A stretch of 64,000 nucleotides of DNA from an uncultured Pseudomonadales bacterium (lineage in GTDB: Bacteria; Pseudomonadota; Gammaproteobacteria; Pseudomonadales; Azotimanducaceae). Position 1 is the stretch's first letter; each line of letters begins with the position of its first letter. The position numbers were made by a program, and so were the translations under genes. Shown here in pieces: positions 35,447 through 43,907 of this stretch. Under the pieces are notes generated by a model. The model was not told the DNA's origin, did no database searches, and saw nothing but the letters and a program-made list of their open reading frames with translations. The stretch spans positions 310,001-374,000 of the forward strand of contig OY282455.1 in assembly GCA_958296195.1 (NCBI GenBank). The letters are read 5' to 3'.

Positions 35447-36536
35447 CCCGCCGAAGGTCGTTGTTGGCGTCCTGTCTGAAGGTCACCGCCGTTAAGTGTT
35501 CGAGCTGGCGGAGATCCCTCATGAGAGCATGGACTGGATTTTTCAACGCATCGTAGAGCTGGCGAGTAGCCGCCTTTAAGTCACCCAGCTCCATTGAATC
35601 CTCTCGCAGCAGCAGCTTCAGAATCTCGATTTGGCGCTGGGCGATTACCCGCTTCCTTTCGCTTTGCAACCTGTGGAAGAGGTCGTACATGAGATCCCGG
35701 AACAGCGCCTTTGAGACTTGGGTGCGAATCTCGGCGGACAGCCGTTCGCACTGGAGCGTGATTCCTCTGAGGCCGAAGGCTAGGAACGGCGTGAGGTCGT
35801 GGTCCCGCCGCCGCGCCTCCGCCAGCGTGGCGAGATAGCCGTTCTTCTCGTCGTAATAGTAATTGGACATGGCAATGAACAGCGCGTCACGCAGGCCTGC
35901 GCGTTGCAGCATCAGGGCCTCCAAAGCCCTCGCCGTTCGCCCGTTGCCGTCCAGAAATGGATGCATGGCCGCGAAATGGTAGTGCAGCGCCAAGGCTTGA
36001 ACTAACGGGTCGTGCTGCGAGTACGGGCCTTGCGCCGCCTTGATTAGCTGCGCAAATGCCTTAGCGCACTCGGTGCCGCCGGCCACGCCCCTGTGCCTTG
36101 GGGCACCGAATTCCACGTTCTGGTCCCGCCGCCGGAGTTGGCCGGGCGGGCAGTGGTCGTCGTCCGCGTCGGTCACGATCAACCAATGAATGTGCTTAAT
36201 CAAATCGGCATCGATGGGCCGGGCGCTGGGTAGCTGGGCAATCCAGCCATAGGCCCTGACCGCAGCGCGGGCCTGCCGTTGCGACCGGGTGAACGGCTCG
36301 TCCGGCGCTTCGTCAAGCGCCGCTTCAAGCTCGCGCTCCGTAAAGTCGGCCCCCTCGATGCGGGATGTTCCGGCGACTTCCCGCTTAAGTTGGATGGCTT
36401 GCAGCTCCTCCACCCAGCTGCGCTGATAGGGCAGGCTGGTGAGTGCCTGCACCCGCGCCTTTGCTTCGACCAAGGGAGTAAAGATCGCTTGCGGTTCGTA
36501 GTGAATCCAGTGCTGTGGAGCGCCGTACTTGATCAT
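35346..36536 (-). CDS. Fic-domain protein (AMPylase-like) with winged-helix C-terminus
   Basis: A 396-residue Fic enzyme that would transfer AMP or another nucleotide moiety to a target hydroxyl. The active-site loop HPFLDGNGRTAR (about residues 194-205) is a perfect HPFx(D/E)GNGRxxR. The N-terminal inhibitory helix motif TSRIEG fits (S/T)xxxE(G/N), so activity is probably self-restrained. Residues about 300-380 are helical, with QRQIEILKLLLREDSMELGD and LKNPVHALMRDLRQLEHL, likely a winged helix able to bind DNA. The order fic-leader-helicase on one strand suggests a shared transcript. Its 3' end is duplicated at 28629-28728. Twin 19-base repeats stand upstream. Confidence 0.9.
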   Translation of the reverse strand: MIKYGAPQHWIHYEPQAIFTPLVEAKARVQALTSLPYQRSWVEELQAIQLKREVAGTSRIEGADFTERELEAALDEAPDEPFTRSQRQARAAVRAYGWIAQLPSARPIDADLIKHIHWLIVTDADDDHCPPGQLRRRDQNVEFGAPRHRGVAGGTECAKAFAQLIKAAQGPYSQHDPLVQALALHYHFAAMHPFLDGNGRTARALEALMLQRAGLRDALFIAMSNYYYDEKNGYLATLAEARRRDHDLTPFLAFGLRGITLQCERLSAEIRTQVSKALFRDLMYDLFHRLQSERKRVIAQRQIEILKLLLREDSMELGDLKAATRQLYDALKNPVHALMRDLRQLEHLTAVTFRQDANNDLRRVDLRLEWPTEITQTAFFERVKNFPKAKTSSLLP

Positions 36537-36551
36537 CGCCCTGCTCCCGCT

Positions 36552-36570
36552 AAATTTTCAGTTCATTTCA
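36552..36570. repeat. 19-bp direct repeat upstream of fic, copy 1
   Basis: Sequence aaattttcagttcatttca, identical to 36628-36646; the starts are 76 bases apart, about seven helical turns. The first copy begins 15 bases before the fic ATG. The surrounding 100 bases are far richer in AT than the window. Twin operators for a DNA-binding regulator, perhaps the winged-helix domain of Fic itself, are plausible. Confidence 0.6.
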
Positions 36571-36627
36571 ATTAAGTTTATTGTGAATTTATTGAAAATA
36601 AAGGACTTTTTGGAATAAATGGAGAAG

Positions 36628-36646
36628 AAATTTTCAGTTCATTTCA
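36628..36646. repeat. 19-bp direct repeat upstream of fic, copy 2
   Basis: Exact second copy of aaattttcagttcatttca. AT-rich sequence such as gaatttattgaaaataaa fills the space between the copies and could hold the fic promoter, though no convincing -35/-10 pair was found. Confidence 0.6.
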
Positions 36647-36725
36647 GCCTCATTCCAGCCATAGCGGCAGTGGTTCCGACCGACATCCGGTTAAACGAAG
36701 ACCTCTGGGGGGCGCCCGACGCCGT

Positions 36726-36812
36726 TCAGGCCTCGAACTGCGCCGGCAGCTTAGGCGTCAGCGCGATTGTGCTGGCGGGCGCATAAGGGTAGTCCGGTGC
36801 GGTAGGCGCTGC
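36726..36812 (-). pseudogene. Degenerate copy of the pfp 3' end
   Basis: On the minus strand this stretch reads AYRTGLPLCARQHNR and then, after a one-base shift, ALTPKLPAQFEA-stop. The true pfp C-terminus is PYRNGLPQYVRLHNR LTPKKLAPFEV-stop. The order, spacing and stop agree, with DNA identity of roughly 70% and one inserted base. It lies 52 bases beyond the pfp stop, in the same orientation, and so is a displaced or tandem remnant of a pfp gene end. Confidence 0.6.
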
Positions 36813-36864
36813 TGATGGTCCGGGGAGAAAGAGGGTGTGGCATTGGCTGAACTGCCGGTCTCCA

Positions 36865-38133
36865 TCAAACCTCGAACGGTGCCAGCTTCTTCGGCGTCAG
36901 CCGGTTGTGCAGGCGGACGTATTGCGGCAGGCCGTTGCGGTAGGGGGGTGGGTCTTCGCCTTCGATCAGGGGCGCCAAGTAGCGGCGGGCCTTGGCCGTG
37001 ATGCCGAAGCCATCGGCGCTGAGGTAGCTCTTCGGCATCTTGCGCTCCACGTTGGCCACCCGGGAGAGCTTGGCTTCGCCGATGGTCCAGCGGTAGGGGG
37101 AATCGCTCAGGCGCTTGATGGTGGGCATCACCGCGTTCTTGCCGGCGAGGGCGAACTGCACCGCCGCCTTGCCCAAGGCGTAGGCTTGCTCGACGTCCAC
37201 GGCGGAGGCGATGTGGCGGGCGGAGCGCTGCAAGTAGTCCGCCACCGCCCAATGGTGCTTGTGGCCCAGCTTGCTGCGGACCATGTCGGCGAGAAGCGGG
37301 GCTAAACCGCCCAATTGCGCATGGCCGAAGGCGTCCTTGCCGCCGGCCTCGGCGAGCAGCTTGCCGTCCTCGTAGCGGGCGCCCTCGGAGGCCACCACCA
37401 CACAGTAGCCGCGCTTCTGCACGGTTTGCTGCACCCTGGCCAGAAAGCGCTCTTGGCTAAAAGGGGCTTCCGGCAGCAGCAGGATGTGCGGGGGGTCTCC
37501 CGGCTTCTCCTGGCCCAGCGCTGCCGCCGCGGCTATCCAGCCGGCGTGCCGGCCCATCACCTCCAGAATGAAGACTTTGGTGGAGGTTTCCGCCATGGAG
37601 GCCACGTCCAAGGCGGCTTCCCGGGTGGAGGTGGCAACGTACTTCGCCACGGAGCCGAAGCCGGGGCAGCAGTCCGTAAACGGCAAGTCATTATCGACAG
37701 TCTTGGGAATGCCGATGGCGGTGATGGGGTAGTGGAGCCGGGCGCTGAGCTGGGACACCTTGTGGGCGGTGTCCTGGGAGTCCCCGCCGCCGTTGTAGAA
37801 GAAGTAGCGAATCTCGTGGGCGGCGAAGACCTCGATCAGGCGTCGGTACTCCCGCTCCTGCTCAGCGAGGGAGCGCAGCTTGTAGCGGCAGGAGCCGAAG
37901 GCCCCGCCGGGGGTGTGGCGCAAGGCGGCGATGGCGGCGTCGCTTTCCAGGCCGGTGTCTATCAGCTCCTCGTGCAGGGCGCCGAGGATGCCGTTGCGCC
38001 CGGCGAACAGCTTGCCGATTCGCTTGGGCTGACGCCGGGCGGTTTCGATCAGACCGCAGGCGGTGGCGTTGATGACCGCAGTGACGCCCCCAGACTGGGC
38101 GTAAAAGGCGTTGCCGGGACTTCCTGAATGCAT
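36865..38133 (-). CDS. pfp: Pyrophosphate-dependent 6-phosphofructokinase
   Basis: A 422-residue PFK-family enzyme. The N-terminus NAFYAQSGGVTAVINATACG is typical of the PPi-dependent class. The nucleotide-site motif YNGGGDSQDTAHKVS has Asp where ATP-dependent PFK has Gly, and the catalytic loop is GIPKTVDNDLPFTD, both marks of PPi specificity. Further motifs are MGRHAGWIAAAAALG and LGHKHHWAVADYLQRSARH. The reversible reaction uses PPi to phosphorylate fructose 6-phosphate; relatives in methanotrophs and thiotrophic symbionts also work on sedoheptulose phosphates in autotrophic or methylotrophic cycles. ATG 38133 is chosen; 38157 is also possible. Transcription is toward the island and convergent with hppA. 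Confidence 0.9.
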   Translation of the reverse strand: MHSGSPGNAFYAQSGGVTAVINATACGLIETARRQPKRIGKLFAGRNGILGALHEELIDTGLESDAAIAALRHTPGGAFGSCRYKLRSLAEQEREYRRLIEVFAAHEIRYFFYNGGGDSQDTAHKVSQLSARLHYPITAIGIPKTVDNDLPFTDCCPGFGSVAKYVATSTREAALDVASMAETSTKVFILEVMGRHAGWIAAAAALGQEKPGDPPHILLLPEAPFSQERFLARVQQTVQKRGYCVVVASEGARYEDGKLLAEAGGKDAFGHAQLGGLAPLLADMVRSKLGHKHHWAVADYLQRSARHIASAVDVEQAYALGKAAVQFALAGKNAVMPTIKRLSDSPYRWTIGEAKLSRVANVERKMPKSYLSADGFGITAKARRYLAPLIEGEDPPPYRNGLPQYVRLHNRLTPKKLAPFEV

Positions 38134-38260
38134 ACTGTGGTCAAACCGCTTTGCCATGCATGAAGCGCTGCACCCTGCCTTGCCATCCACACGGCCGGCT
38201 AGCTTTAGGTGGAAGCCGTATTTTAGTGTCATTGGGCGGCGAAAAAACTATCATGGCCGC

Positions 38261-38758
38261 ATGGCCGTTGTATTGCAGTTCTTCTGGCATGTCTGCCTGT
38301 TGCGCCTAAGCCCGGAAATCGCACCCAAGCATCCCTTGATTGCGCTGATGGTGCTGGCGGCCAACTTGGCGGTCAGCATCTTCGCCTCCGCCGTGGTGAC
38401 GGGTTCCCCGCTGCTGCAGCTGACCACCGGCATTCTGGTCTCCACGGCCACCCTTGCCGGTTTGGTCCGCCTCGCCTGCTTGCTGCGCGGCCTAAGCGCA
38501 AGGTTCATGCAAACCATCGTCACCGTTTTGGGCTGCGATCTGGTGCTCACAGCCATCCTTTCGTTGATCGTGCCGATCTTTGGGCTGCTACATGAGAGCG
38601 GCGTCATCGCCGCCTATCTGATGTTCTCGATCTGGTCCGTGACCGTGTTCGGCTTCATACTCTCCAAGGCGCTGAACCTGCCCATGGCCCTTGGTGTCGG
38701 CTTCGCCCTCACCATCATGCTCACCAGCGCTGGGCTCGCCACTCTGGCGAGCGCTTAA
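38261..38758 (+). CDS. Small polytopic membrane protein of unknown function
   Basis: From ATG 38261 the 165-residue product has four predicted membrane helices: IALMVLAANLAVSIFASAVV, LTTGILVSTATLAGLVRLAC, IVTVLGCDLVLTAILSLIVPIFG and the pair AYLMFSIWSVTVFGFIL / LGVGFALTIMLTSAGLATL. No catalytic motif or family is recognised. Its TAA shares a base with the mpl ATG (TAATG), so the two are translationally coupled, and a link to envelope recycling is possible but unproven. It diverges from pfp with about 127 bases between starts. Confidence 0.7.
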   Translation: MAVVLQFFWHVCLLRLSPEIAPKHPLIALMVLAANLAVSIFASAVVTGSPLLQLTTGILVSTATLAGLVRLACLLRGLSARFMQTIVTVLGCDLVLTAILSLIVPIFGLLHESGVIAAYLMFSIWSVTVFGFILSKALNLPMALGVGFALTIMLTSAGLATLASA

Positions 38759-40149
38759 TGAGACTGCACTTTCTCGGCATCGGCGGCACTTTAATGGGCA
38801 GCTTGGCCCAATTGGCCAAGCAGCAAGGGCACCAGGTGACGGGCTCGGACCAAGGCGTCTATCCGCCCATGAGCGATCTCTTGGCCGCCGCCGGCATCAA
38901 AGTGCATGAGGGGTTCAGCCCCGAGCAGCTTAGCCCGCGCCCGGACTTGGTGGTCATCGGCAACGCCGGCCTGCCCAGAGGCACTGCTGCCGTGGAGCAC
39001 ATCCTCAACAGCGGCCTACCCTATGTCTCAGGCGCCGAATGGCTTGGCGCCAACGTGCTGCAAGGCCGCTGGGTGCTGGCGGTGTCCGGCACCCACGGCA
39101 AGACCACCACGGCCAGCATGCTCGCCTGGATACTGGAGCGGGCCGGGCTGCACCCCGGTTACCTGATCGGCGGCGCTCCAAAGAACTTTGAACAGTCCGC
39201 CCGCTTGGGCAGTGCGCCCTATTTCGTGGCCGAGGCGGACGAGTACGACTGCTCCTACTTCGACCGTCGCTCGAAGTTTGTCCACTACCGCCCCCGAACG
39301 CTCATCATCAATAACCTGGAGTATGACCACGCAGACATTTTTGAGGACTTGGCCGCCATTAAGGCGCAATTTCGATTGCTGCTGCGCACGGTGCCGGGGC
39401 AGGGATTGATCGTGGCGCCCAGCGATGACGAGCACGTCAACGACCTGCTGCTCAAGGACTGCTGGACGCCCGTGGCCCGCTTCGGCGCAGAAGCGCCCAA
39501 GCAGAGAGCGCCAACAGACAGTGGGGACCTCTGGACGGCGCAACACCGCAGCTGCGATTCGGAAACTTTCGATGTGTGCCTCAACGGCGTGACCGTCGGC
39601 CGAGTGGCCTGGCCGTTGCTTGGCGCCCACAACGTCAGCAACGCCTTGGCCGCCGTGGCCGCAGCCCGGCATGTGGGCGTGCCGCCCGAAACGGCCGTAG
39701 CAGCCCTGAGTGACTTCGCCGGAGTCAAACGGCGGCTTGAAGTCATTGCGGAGATTGGGCGGACGACCCTGTACGACGACTTCGCTCACCACCCAACGGC
39801 GATTCGGGCCACCTTGCAGGGCTTGCGCAACAAGGTCGGCAACGAGGAGATCGTCGCCATAATCGAGCCGCGCACGCACACCATGTCCTTGGGCGCCTTG
39901 CGCCGCGAACTGGCGACCTGCTGCGCACCGGTCGACCAAGCGGTTTGGTTCCGCGGGGCCAACATCCAATGGGATCTAGACGGCTTGGTTGCGGAGTGCG
40001 TAACGCCGGCCCGGCAATTCTCGGATGTTGAGCAGCTAATCGATTGGGTGAAGGCATTGCCCGAACGCCGTCGGCATCTGGTCATCATGTCCAACGGCCG
40101 TTTCGACGACATCTTTGAGAAACTCCCCGCCGCGTTGCAGGGTCGTTAA
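38758..40149 (+). CDS. mpl: UDP-N-acetylmuramate:L-alanyl-gamma-D-glutamyl-meso-DAP ligase
   Basis: A 463-residue Mur-ligase-family enzyme that reattaches recycled murein tripeptide to UDP-MurNAc. The start MRLHFLGIGGTLMGSLAQLA is characteristic of Mpl, as opposed to MurC (GIGGxGM). The ATP loop is VSGTHGKTTTASML, followed by AEADEYDCSYFDRRSKFVHY, NNLEYDHADIF and DDFAHHPTAIRATL. Length and order of motifs are normal. Cell wall recycling in a Gram-negative envelope is implied. Confidence 0.95.
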   Translation: MRLHFLGIGGTLMGSLAQLAKQQGHQVTGSDQGVYPPMSDLLAAAGIKVHEGFSPEQLSPRPDLVVIGNAGLPRGTAAVEHILNSGLPYVSGAEWLGANVLQGRWVLAVSGTHGKTTTASMLAWILERAGLHPGYLIGGAPKNFEQSARLGSAPYFVAEADEYDCSYFDRRSKFVHYRPRTLIINNLEYDHADIFEDLAAIKAQFRLLLRTVPGQGLIVAPSDDEHVNDLLLKDCWTPVARFGAEAPKQRAPTDSGDLWTAQHRSCDSETFDVCLNGVTVGRVAWPLLGAHNVSNALAAVAAARHVGVPPETAVAALSDFAGVKRRLEVIAEIGRTTLYDDFAHHPTAIRATLQGLRNKVGNEEIVAIIEPRTHTMSLGALRRELATCCAPVDQAVWFRGANIQWDLDGLVAECVTPARQFSDVEQLIDWVKALPERRRHLVIMSNGRFDDIFEKLPAALQGR

Positions 40150-40180
40150 ACTCTGACGCCTTGGCATGGAGGTGAAGACC

Positions 40181-41116
40181 ATGAATACCCTGCACCGATG
40201 GATTGTTCCGCTGTTCGCCCTGCCCCTGGCCGCCTTGGCCGAGGAGGCTTGGCACCCCTCCAAGTACGGGGCTGAGGACACCTTGGGCGCCCTCAACAAC
40301 CTTGCGCCGGGAAAAGTGGTCGCCGCCGCCCGGCTGGTGCAGGCCGGCAAAGTCTATCGCCTGGGCGTGGAAACCGGGGCGGATTCGCCCGCCTATGCGC
40401 CGCGCCGCTACGCCATGACCATTTTGCAGCTCGACGACGGCACCGGCACCCCGATGGGCGCCAATCGGGCCACCGGCAACGATGATCTGATGAATCTCTG
40501 GATGGGCATCGGCAGCCAGATCGATGGCCTTGGGCACATGGGCATCGACCATGTTTACTACAACGGCAACCGAGCGCAGGATTTCGTTAGGCCCACCGGC
40601 TTGACCAAGCTCAGCATCGATCGGCTGCCGCCCATGGTCAGCCGCGGCCTGATGCTCGACATGGCGAAACTAGCCGGCCAAAACCCCATGCCGGAGGGCG
40701 CGGCCTTCAACCGCGCCGAAATCATGGCGGCGCAAAAGGCGCAGAACGTCAAAATCGAGAAGGGCGACGTGGTGCTGTTCCACACCGGCTGGCTCAACTT
40801 GGCGGAGCGGGACCCACAGCGCTTCATGGCCGGTGCGCCGGGTTTGGGCGTCGATGGCGCCCGCTATTTGGCGGAGCTTGGCGTGGTGGCGGTCGGCGCC
40901 GACACTTGGGCGCTGGAGGTGCTGCCGCCGGAGGACCCGCAGTTGGCGTTCCCAGTACACCCTGAACTACTCGCCAAGAACGGCGTTTACATTTTGGAGA
41001 ACATGGACACCCGGGCCTTGGCGGCGGACGGAGCGGCGGAGTTCCTGTTCGTGCTGGGCGTGCCCAGATTCGTGGGCGCCGTGCAGGCGGTGATCAATCC
41101 AGTCGCCATCCGCTGA
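40181..41116 (+). CDS. Cyclase-family metal-dependent hydrolase, exported
   Basis: A 311-residue protein of the cyclase/kynurenine-formamidase-like superfamily, with a signal peptide (HRWIVPLFALPLAALA, cleavage before EEAWH). The domain shows YGAEDTLGALNNLAPGKVV at the start, IGSQIDGLGHMGID where the metal-binding HxxxDxxxH-type motif lies, and GDVVLFHTGWLNL and LGVDGARYLAELGVVAVGADTWALE near the end. The canonical HGTHxDAP is replaced by QIDGLGH, as in the subgroup of larger, exported members. Substrate unknown. ATG 40181 is preferred over 40166 because it directly precedes the signal peptide. Confidence 0.8.
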   Translation: MNTLHRWIVPLFALPLAALAEEAWHPSKYGAEDTLGALNNLAPGKVVAAARLVQAGKVYRLGVETGADSPAYAPRRYAMTILQLDDGTGTPMGANRATGNDDLMNLWMGIGSQIDGLGHMGIDHVYYNGNRAQDFVRPTGLTKLSIDRLPPMVSRGLMLDMAKLAGQNPMPEGAAFNRAEIMAAQKAQNVKIEKGDVVLFHTGWLNLAERDPQRFMAGAPGLGVDGARYLAELGVVAVGADTWALEVLPPEDPQLAFPVHPELLAKNGVYILENMDTRALAADGAAEFLFVLGVPRFVGAVQAVINPVAIR

Positions 41117-41129
41117 TGGAGCGGCGGCG

Positions 41130-41327
41130 TTGAGCAAGCGCCGAGGGTTCGTCGCCCTCAGCGTTGCGGCCTCCTTCTTCGGCCTGCTGGCGCTGATCGG
41201 CTGGCTGGCGGCCCGGCAGGCGGTGACGCCGCAAATGGCGGTGCTCATGGGCGTCGCCCTGTTCGGCCTCTACATGGGTTTCGGCATCCTCATCGCCGCC
41301 TATCGGTTTGTCAGCAAATTGGACTAG
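41130..41327 (+). CDS. Small two-helix membrane protein
   Basis: A 65-residue frame starting at TTG 41130 (MSKRRGFVALSVAASFFGLL) with two clear membrane helices: FVALSVAASFFGLLALIGWLA and MAVLMGVALFGLYMGFGILIAAY. It follows the cyclase gene by 13 bases, ends FVSKLD and has a proper basic N-terminus for Nin topology. No family is recognised. The codon pattern agrees with the neighbours, so it is probably real rather than a chance frame. Confidence 0.6.
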   Translation: MSKRRGFVALSVAASFFGLLALIGWLAARQAVTPQMAVLMGVALFGLYMGFGILIAAYRFVSKLD

Positions 41328-41429
41328 CAGGAGTTTTCGGGTCGGCGACGCTCGGCCACCGCCTACCCGCCGCCGCCGCACTTGGACATCATGACCCCTT
41401 CGCCAACTTCTCCTATCGAAGGTCAGGAC

Positions 41430-43820
41430 ATGCAGACCGGCGCGGGCTGCGGGGATTGGGAACGCGGCTTCATCCTTCAGGCGAGCTACCGCATCGTCAA
41501 CGGCAGAGGCCCCCCCTCCCTAGCTGAAGAGTCTCCCCTCTCCATTCCGGTGGTGCATCTGTATGGGGTGTTGGAGGGGGGCGGGACTTTTTTGGTGCGG
41601 GATCGTCGGCAGCGGCCGCACTTCTTTATACGCCGAGAGGATTTGGAGCAGGCTCGGCGGCTGGGCGCAACCCGCACGGTTCGGTCTGACCGCCGGACCT
41701 TTGCCGGCGAAAACGTCGCACGGGTGGAGTTGGGCATTCCGCAGGATGCGCCGCCATTGCGTGAGCGGCTGCACCGGGCCGGCATCGACACCTTTGAGGC
41801 CGACGTGCGCTTTGCGGTCCGCTATCTGATCGACCGGGGCATTCGCGGCGGCTGCGAGATTCGCGGCGCGTGGACGCCGGGGTCGCACATTTCGCGCATT
41901 TATGACGACCCGAAACTCAAGCCGGCCGACGTTGTCGTAAAACCTTCCGTGTTGTCCTTCGACATTGAGACGGATCCAGAGGCCAAGCGCCTGCTCGCCG
42001 TCGCCCTTTACGGCTGCGGGTTGGACGAGGTTTACATCGTCGATGCCAATGGCCGCGACATGCCGGACCGCGCCCTGGGATTGGCGGATGAGCGGGCCGT
42101 GCTGGACGCCTTTTGCAGTCGGGTGATGGAGGCCGATCCCGATGTGCTGACCGGCTGGAACGTCATTGACTTCGACCTCAGTGTGCTCGCCCGGATCGCC
42201 GCGCGGCTGCGGCATCCGTTCGAGTTCGGACGGGACCGAGGCAAGCTGCGCATCCGCAAGGCGCAGGGCTATTTCGGCAGCGGCCAAGCCAGTGTGCCGG
42301 GGCGTCTGGTGCTCGACGGCATCGATTTGGTGCGCGGCGCCTTCATGCGCCTGAACGACTACTCGTTGGACGCCGTGGCCAAAGAAGTGCTTGGCGAAGG
42401 GAAGGAGGTCTTGGCGGAGCATCCTTCCAGCAACCGCGCCGCCGACATTCAGGCCCGTTACCGGGACAATCTGCCGGCCTTCGCCGCCTACGCCCGCACG
42501 GACGCCCGGCTGGCCTTGGAAATCGTGGAGCGGCTTGGCTTGGTCAATCTGGCCGTGGCCCGCAGCCGGTTGACCGGCATGACGCCGGACCGCGTGTCCG
42601 CCAGCATTGCCTCGTTCGACTTTCTGTATCTGTCGGCGCTGCACCGCCGGGGCGTGCTCGCGCCAACGGTGCGCTCCGAAGAGGCCGCTTCGTCCACTCG
42701 CCACCAAGCCGGCGGCCATGTGCTGGAGCCGGTCACCGGCCTGCACCAGAACGTTTGGGTGTTCGACTTCAAGAGCCTGTATCCCAGTCTGATGCGCACC
42801 TTCAACATCGACCCGTTGGGGTTCGAGGCCGACGGCGGAAGCCCAGACGCGGTGATTCGGGTGTCGGCAGACGCCGCCTTCCGCCGGGAGGAGGCCATTT
42901 TGCCGGCCATGCTGGATCGGCTTTTCCCGCAACGCGAAGCCGCCAAGGCGGCTGGCGACGGCGTGGCCTCCCAAGCCATCAAGATACTGATGAACTCCTT
43001 CTACGGAGTGCTCGGCACACCCGCCTGCCGCTTCCACAACGTCGCCATCGCCAACGCGATCACCGGCTTGGGCCGCCGCTTTCTGCAATGGTCCAAGGCC
43101 TGGTTCGAGCAGCGCGGCCTTGAGGTGCTCTACGGGGACACGGACAGCCTGTTCGTAAGCTCAGGCTTGGCCGACGTCGCCGCAGCCAAGCGCAAGGGGC
43201 CGTTGTTGGCGAAGGACCTCAACGCCGCGCTTGACGACTACATCCACGCTACTTGGCAGGTGCCGAGCCGCTTGGAGATGGAGTTTGAAAAACTCTACGT
43301 GAAGCTCTTTCTGCCGTCCGTGCGGCACGGCGGCGGCGGCGCTCGGAAGCGCTACGCCGGCCTGCTCGACGGCGAGCGCGAACCGGAGTTCACCGGCATG
43401 GAGGTGGTGCGGCGGGACTGGACGCAACTGGCCAAGGACGTGCAGCGGGAGTTGTTCGCCCGCCTGTTTGCCGGCGAGCCTGTGGACGGCTATCTGAAGG
43501 AGGTGGCGACGTCCCTGCGCCACGGGGATTTGGACTCCGCCCTAGTCTATCGCAAGGGGCTGCGCAAGAGCCTCGCCGCCTACACCGCCAGCACCCCACC
43601 CCATGTGGTGGCGGCGCGCAAGTCCGCCGATCCCGGTCGGGTGATCGCCTATGTGGTCACCACCGCCGGCCCGGAGCCGCTGGATGCGCTGGAGCACGAA
43701 CCGGACCGGGAGCACTACCTGCAAAAGCAGGTTCGCCCCGTGGCGGAACCCATCCTTGCCGCCTTAGGTCTGGATTTCGACCGCACGGTGGGGGATGACC
43801 AGCAGATGGAGATGTTTTGA
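41430..43820 (+). CDS. polB: DNA polymerase II (family B)
   Basis: A 796-residue family B polymerase with proofreading. Exonuclease motifs are LSFDIETDPEA (ExoI), TGWNVIDFDLSVLA (ExoII) and YARTDARLALEI (ExoIII). Polymerase motifs are DFKSLYPSLMRTFNIDP (A), QAIKILMNSFYGVLGT (B) and YGDTDSLFVS (C, DTD). The C-terminus QQMEMF is a plausible beta-clamp peptide, as in other Pol II enzymes. ATG 41430 follows aagg at 7-base spacing; TTG 41382 or ATG 41391 would add 13-16 residues. In E. coli this enzyme acts in damage tolerance under SOS control; I see no confident LexA box here. Confidence 0.94.
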   Translation: MQTGAGCGDWERGFILQASYRIVNGRGPPSLAEESPLSIPVVHLYGVLEGGGTFLVRDRRQRPHFFIRREDLEQARRLGATRTVRSDRRTFAGENVARVELGIPQDAPPLRERLHRAGIDTFEADVRFAVRYLIDRGIRGGCEIRGAWTPGSHISRIYDDPKLKPADVVVKPSVLSFDIETDPEAKRLLAVALYGCGLDEVYIVDANGRDMPDRALGLADERAVLDAFCSRVMEADPDVLTGWNVIDFDLSVLARIAARLRHPFEFGRDRGKLRIRKAQGYFGSGQASVPGRLVLDGIDLVRGAFMRLNDYSLDAVAKEVLGEGKEVLAEHPSSNRAADIQARYRDNLPAFAAYARTDARLALEIVERLGLVNLAVARSRLTGMTPDRVSASIASFDFLYLSALHRRGVLAPTVRSEEAASSTRHQAGGHVLEPVTGLHQNVWVFDFKSLYPSLMRTFNIDPLGFEADGGSPDAVIRVSADAAFRREEAILPAMLDRLFPQREAAKAAGDGVASQAIKILMNSFYGVLGTPACRFHNVAIANAITGLGRRFLQWSKAWFEQRGLEVLYGDTDSLFVSSGLADVAAAKRKGPLLAKDLNAALDDYIHATWQVPSRLEMEFEKLYVKLFLPSVRHGGGGARKRYAGLLDGEREPEFTGMEVVRRDWTQLAKDVQRELFARLFAGEPVDGYLKEVATSLRHGDLDSALVYRKGLRKSLAAYTASTPPHVVAARKSADPGRVIAYVVTTAGPEPLDALEHEPDREHYLQKQVRPVAEPILAALGLDFDRTVGDDQQMEMF

Positions 43821-43907
43821 CCGCAAGCCTTCCTGCCCGGAAATTGAATCCGCCGCACGGTCGCCTTTCGCCAATTCGGTGTTTTCCGCTCATAGGCCAT
43901 GGCGGCT

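Noticed and set aside
41520-43088. Long minus-strand frame of 522 codons opposite polB
   Set aside because: Same shadow effect; polB on the plus strand carries every polymerase and exonuclease motif.
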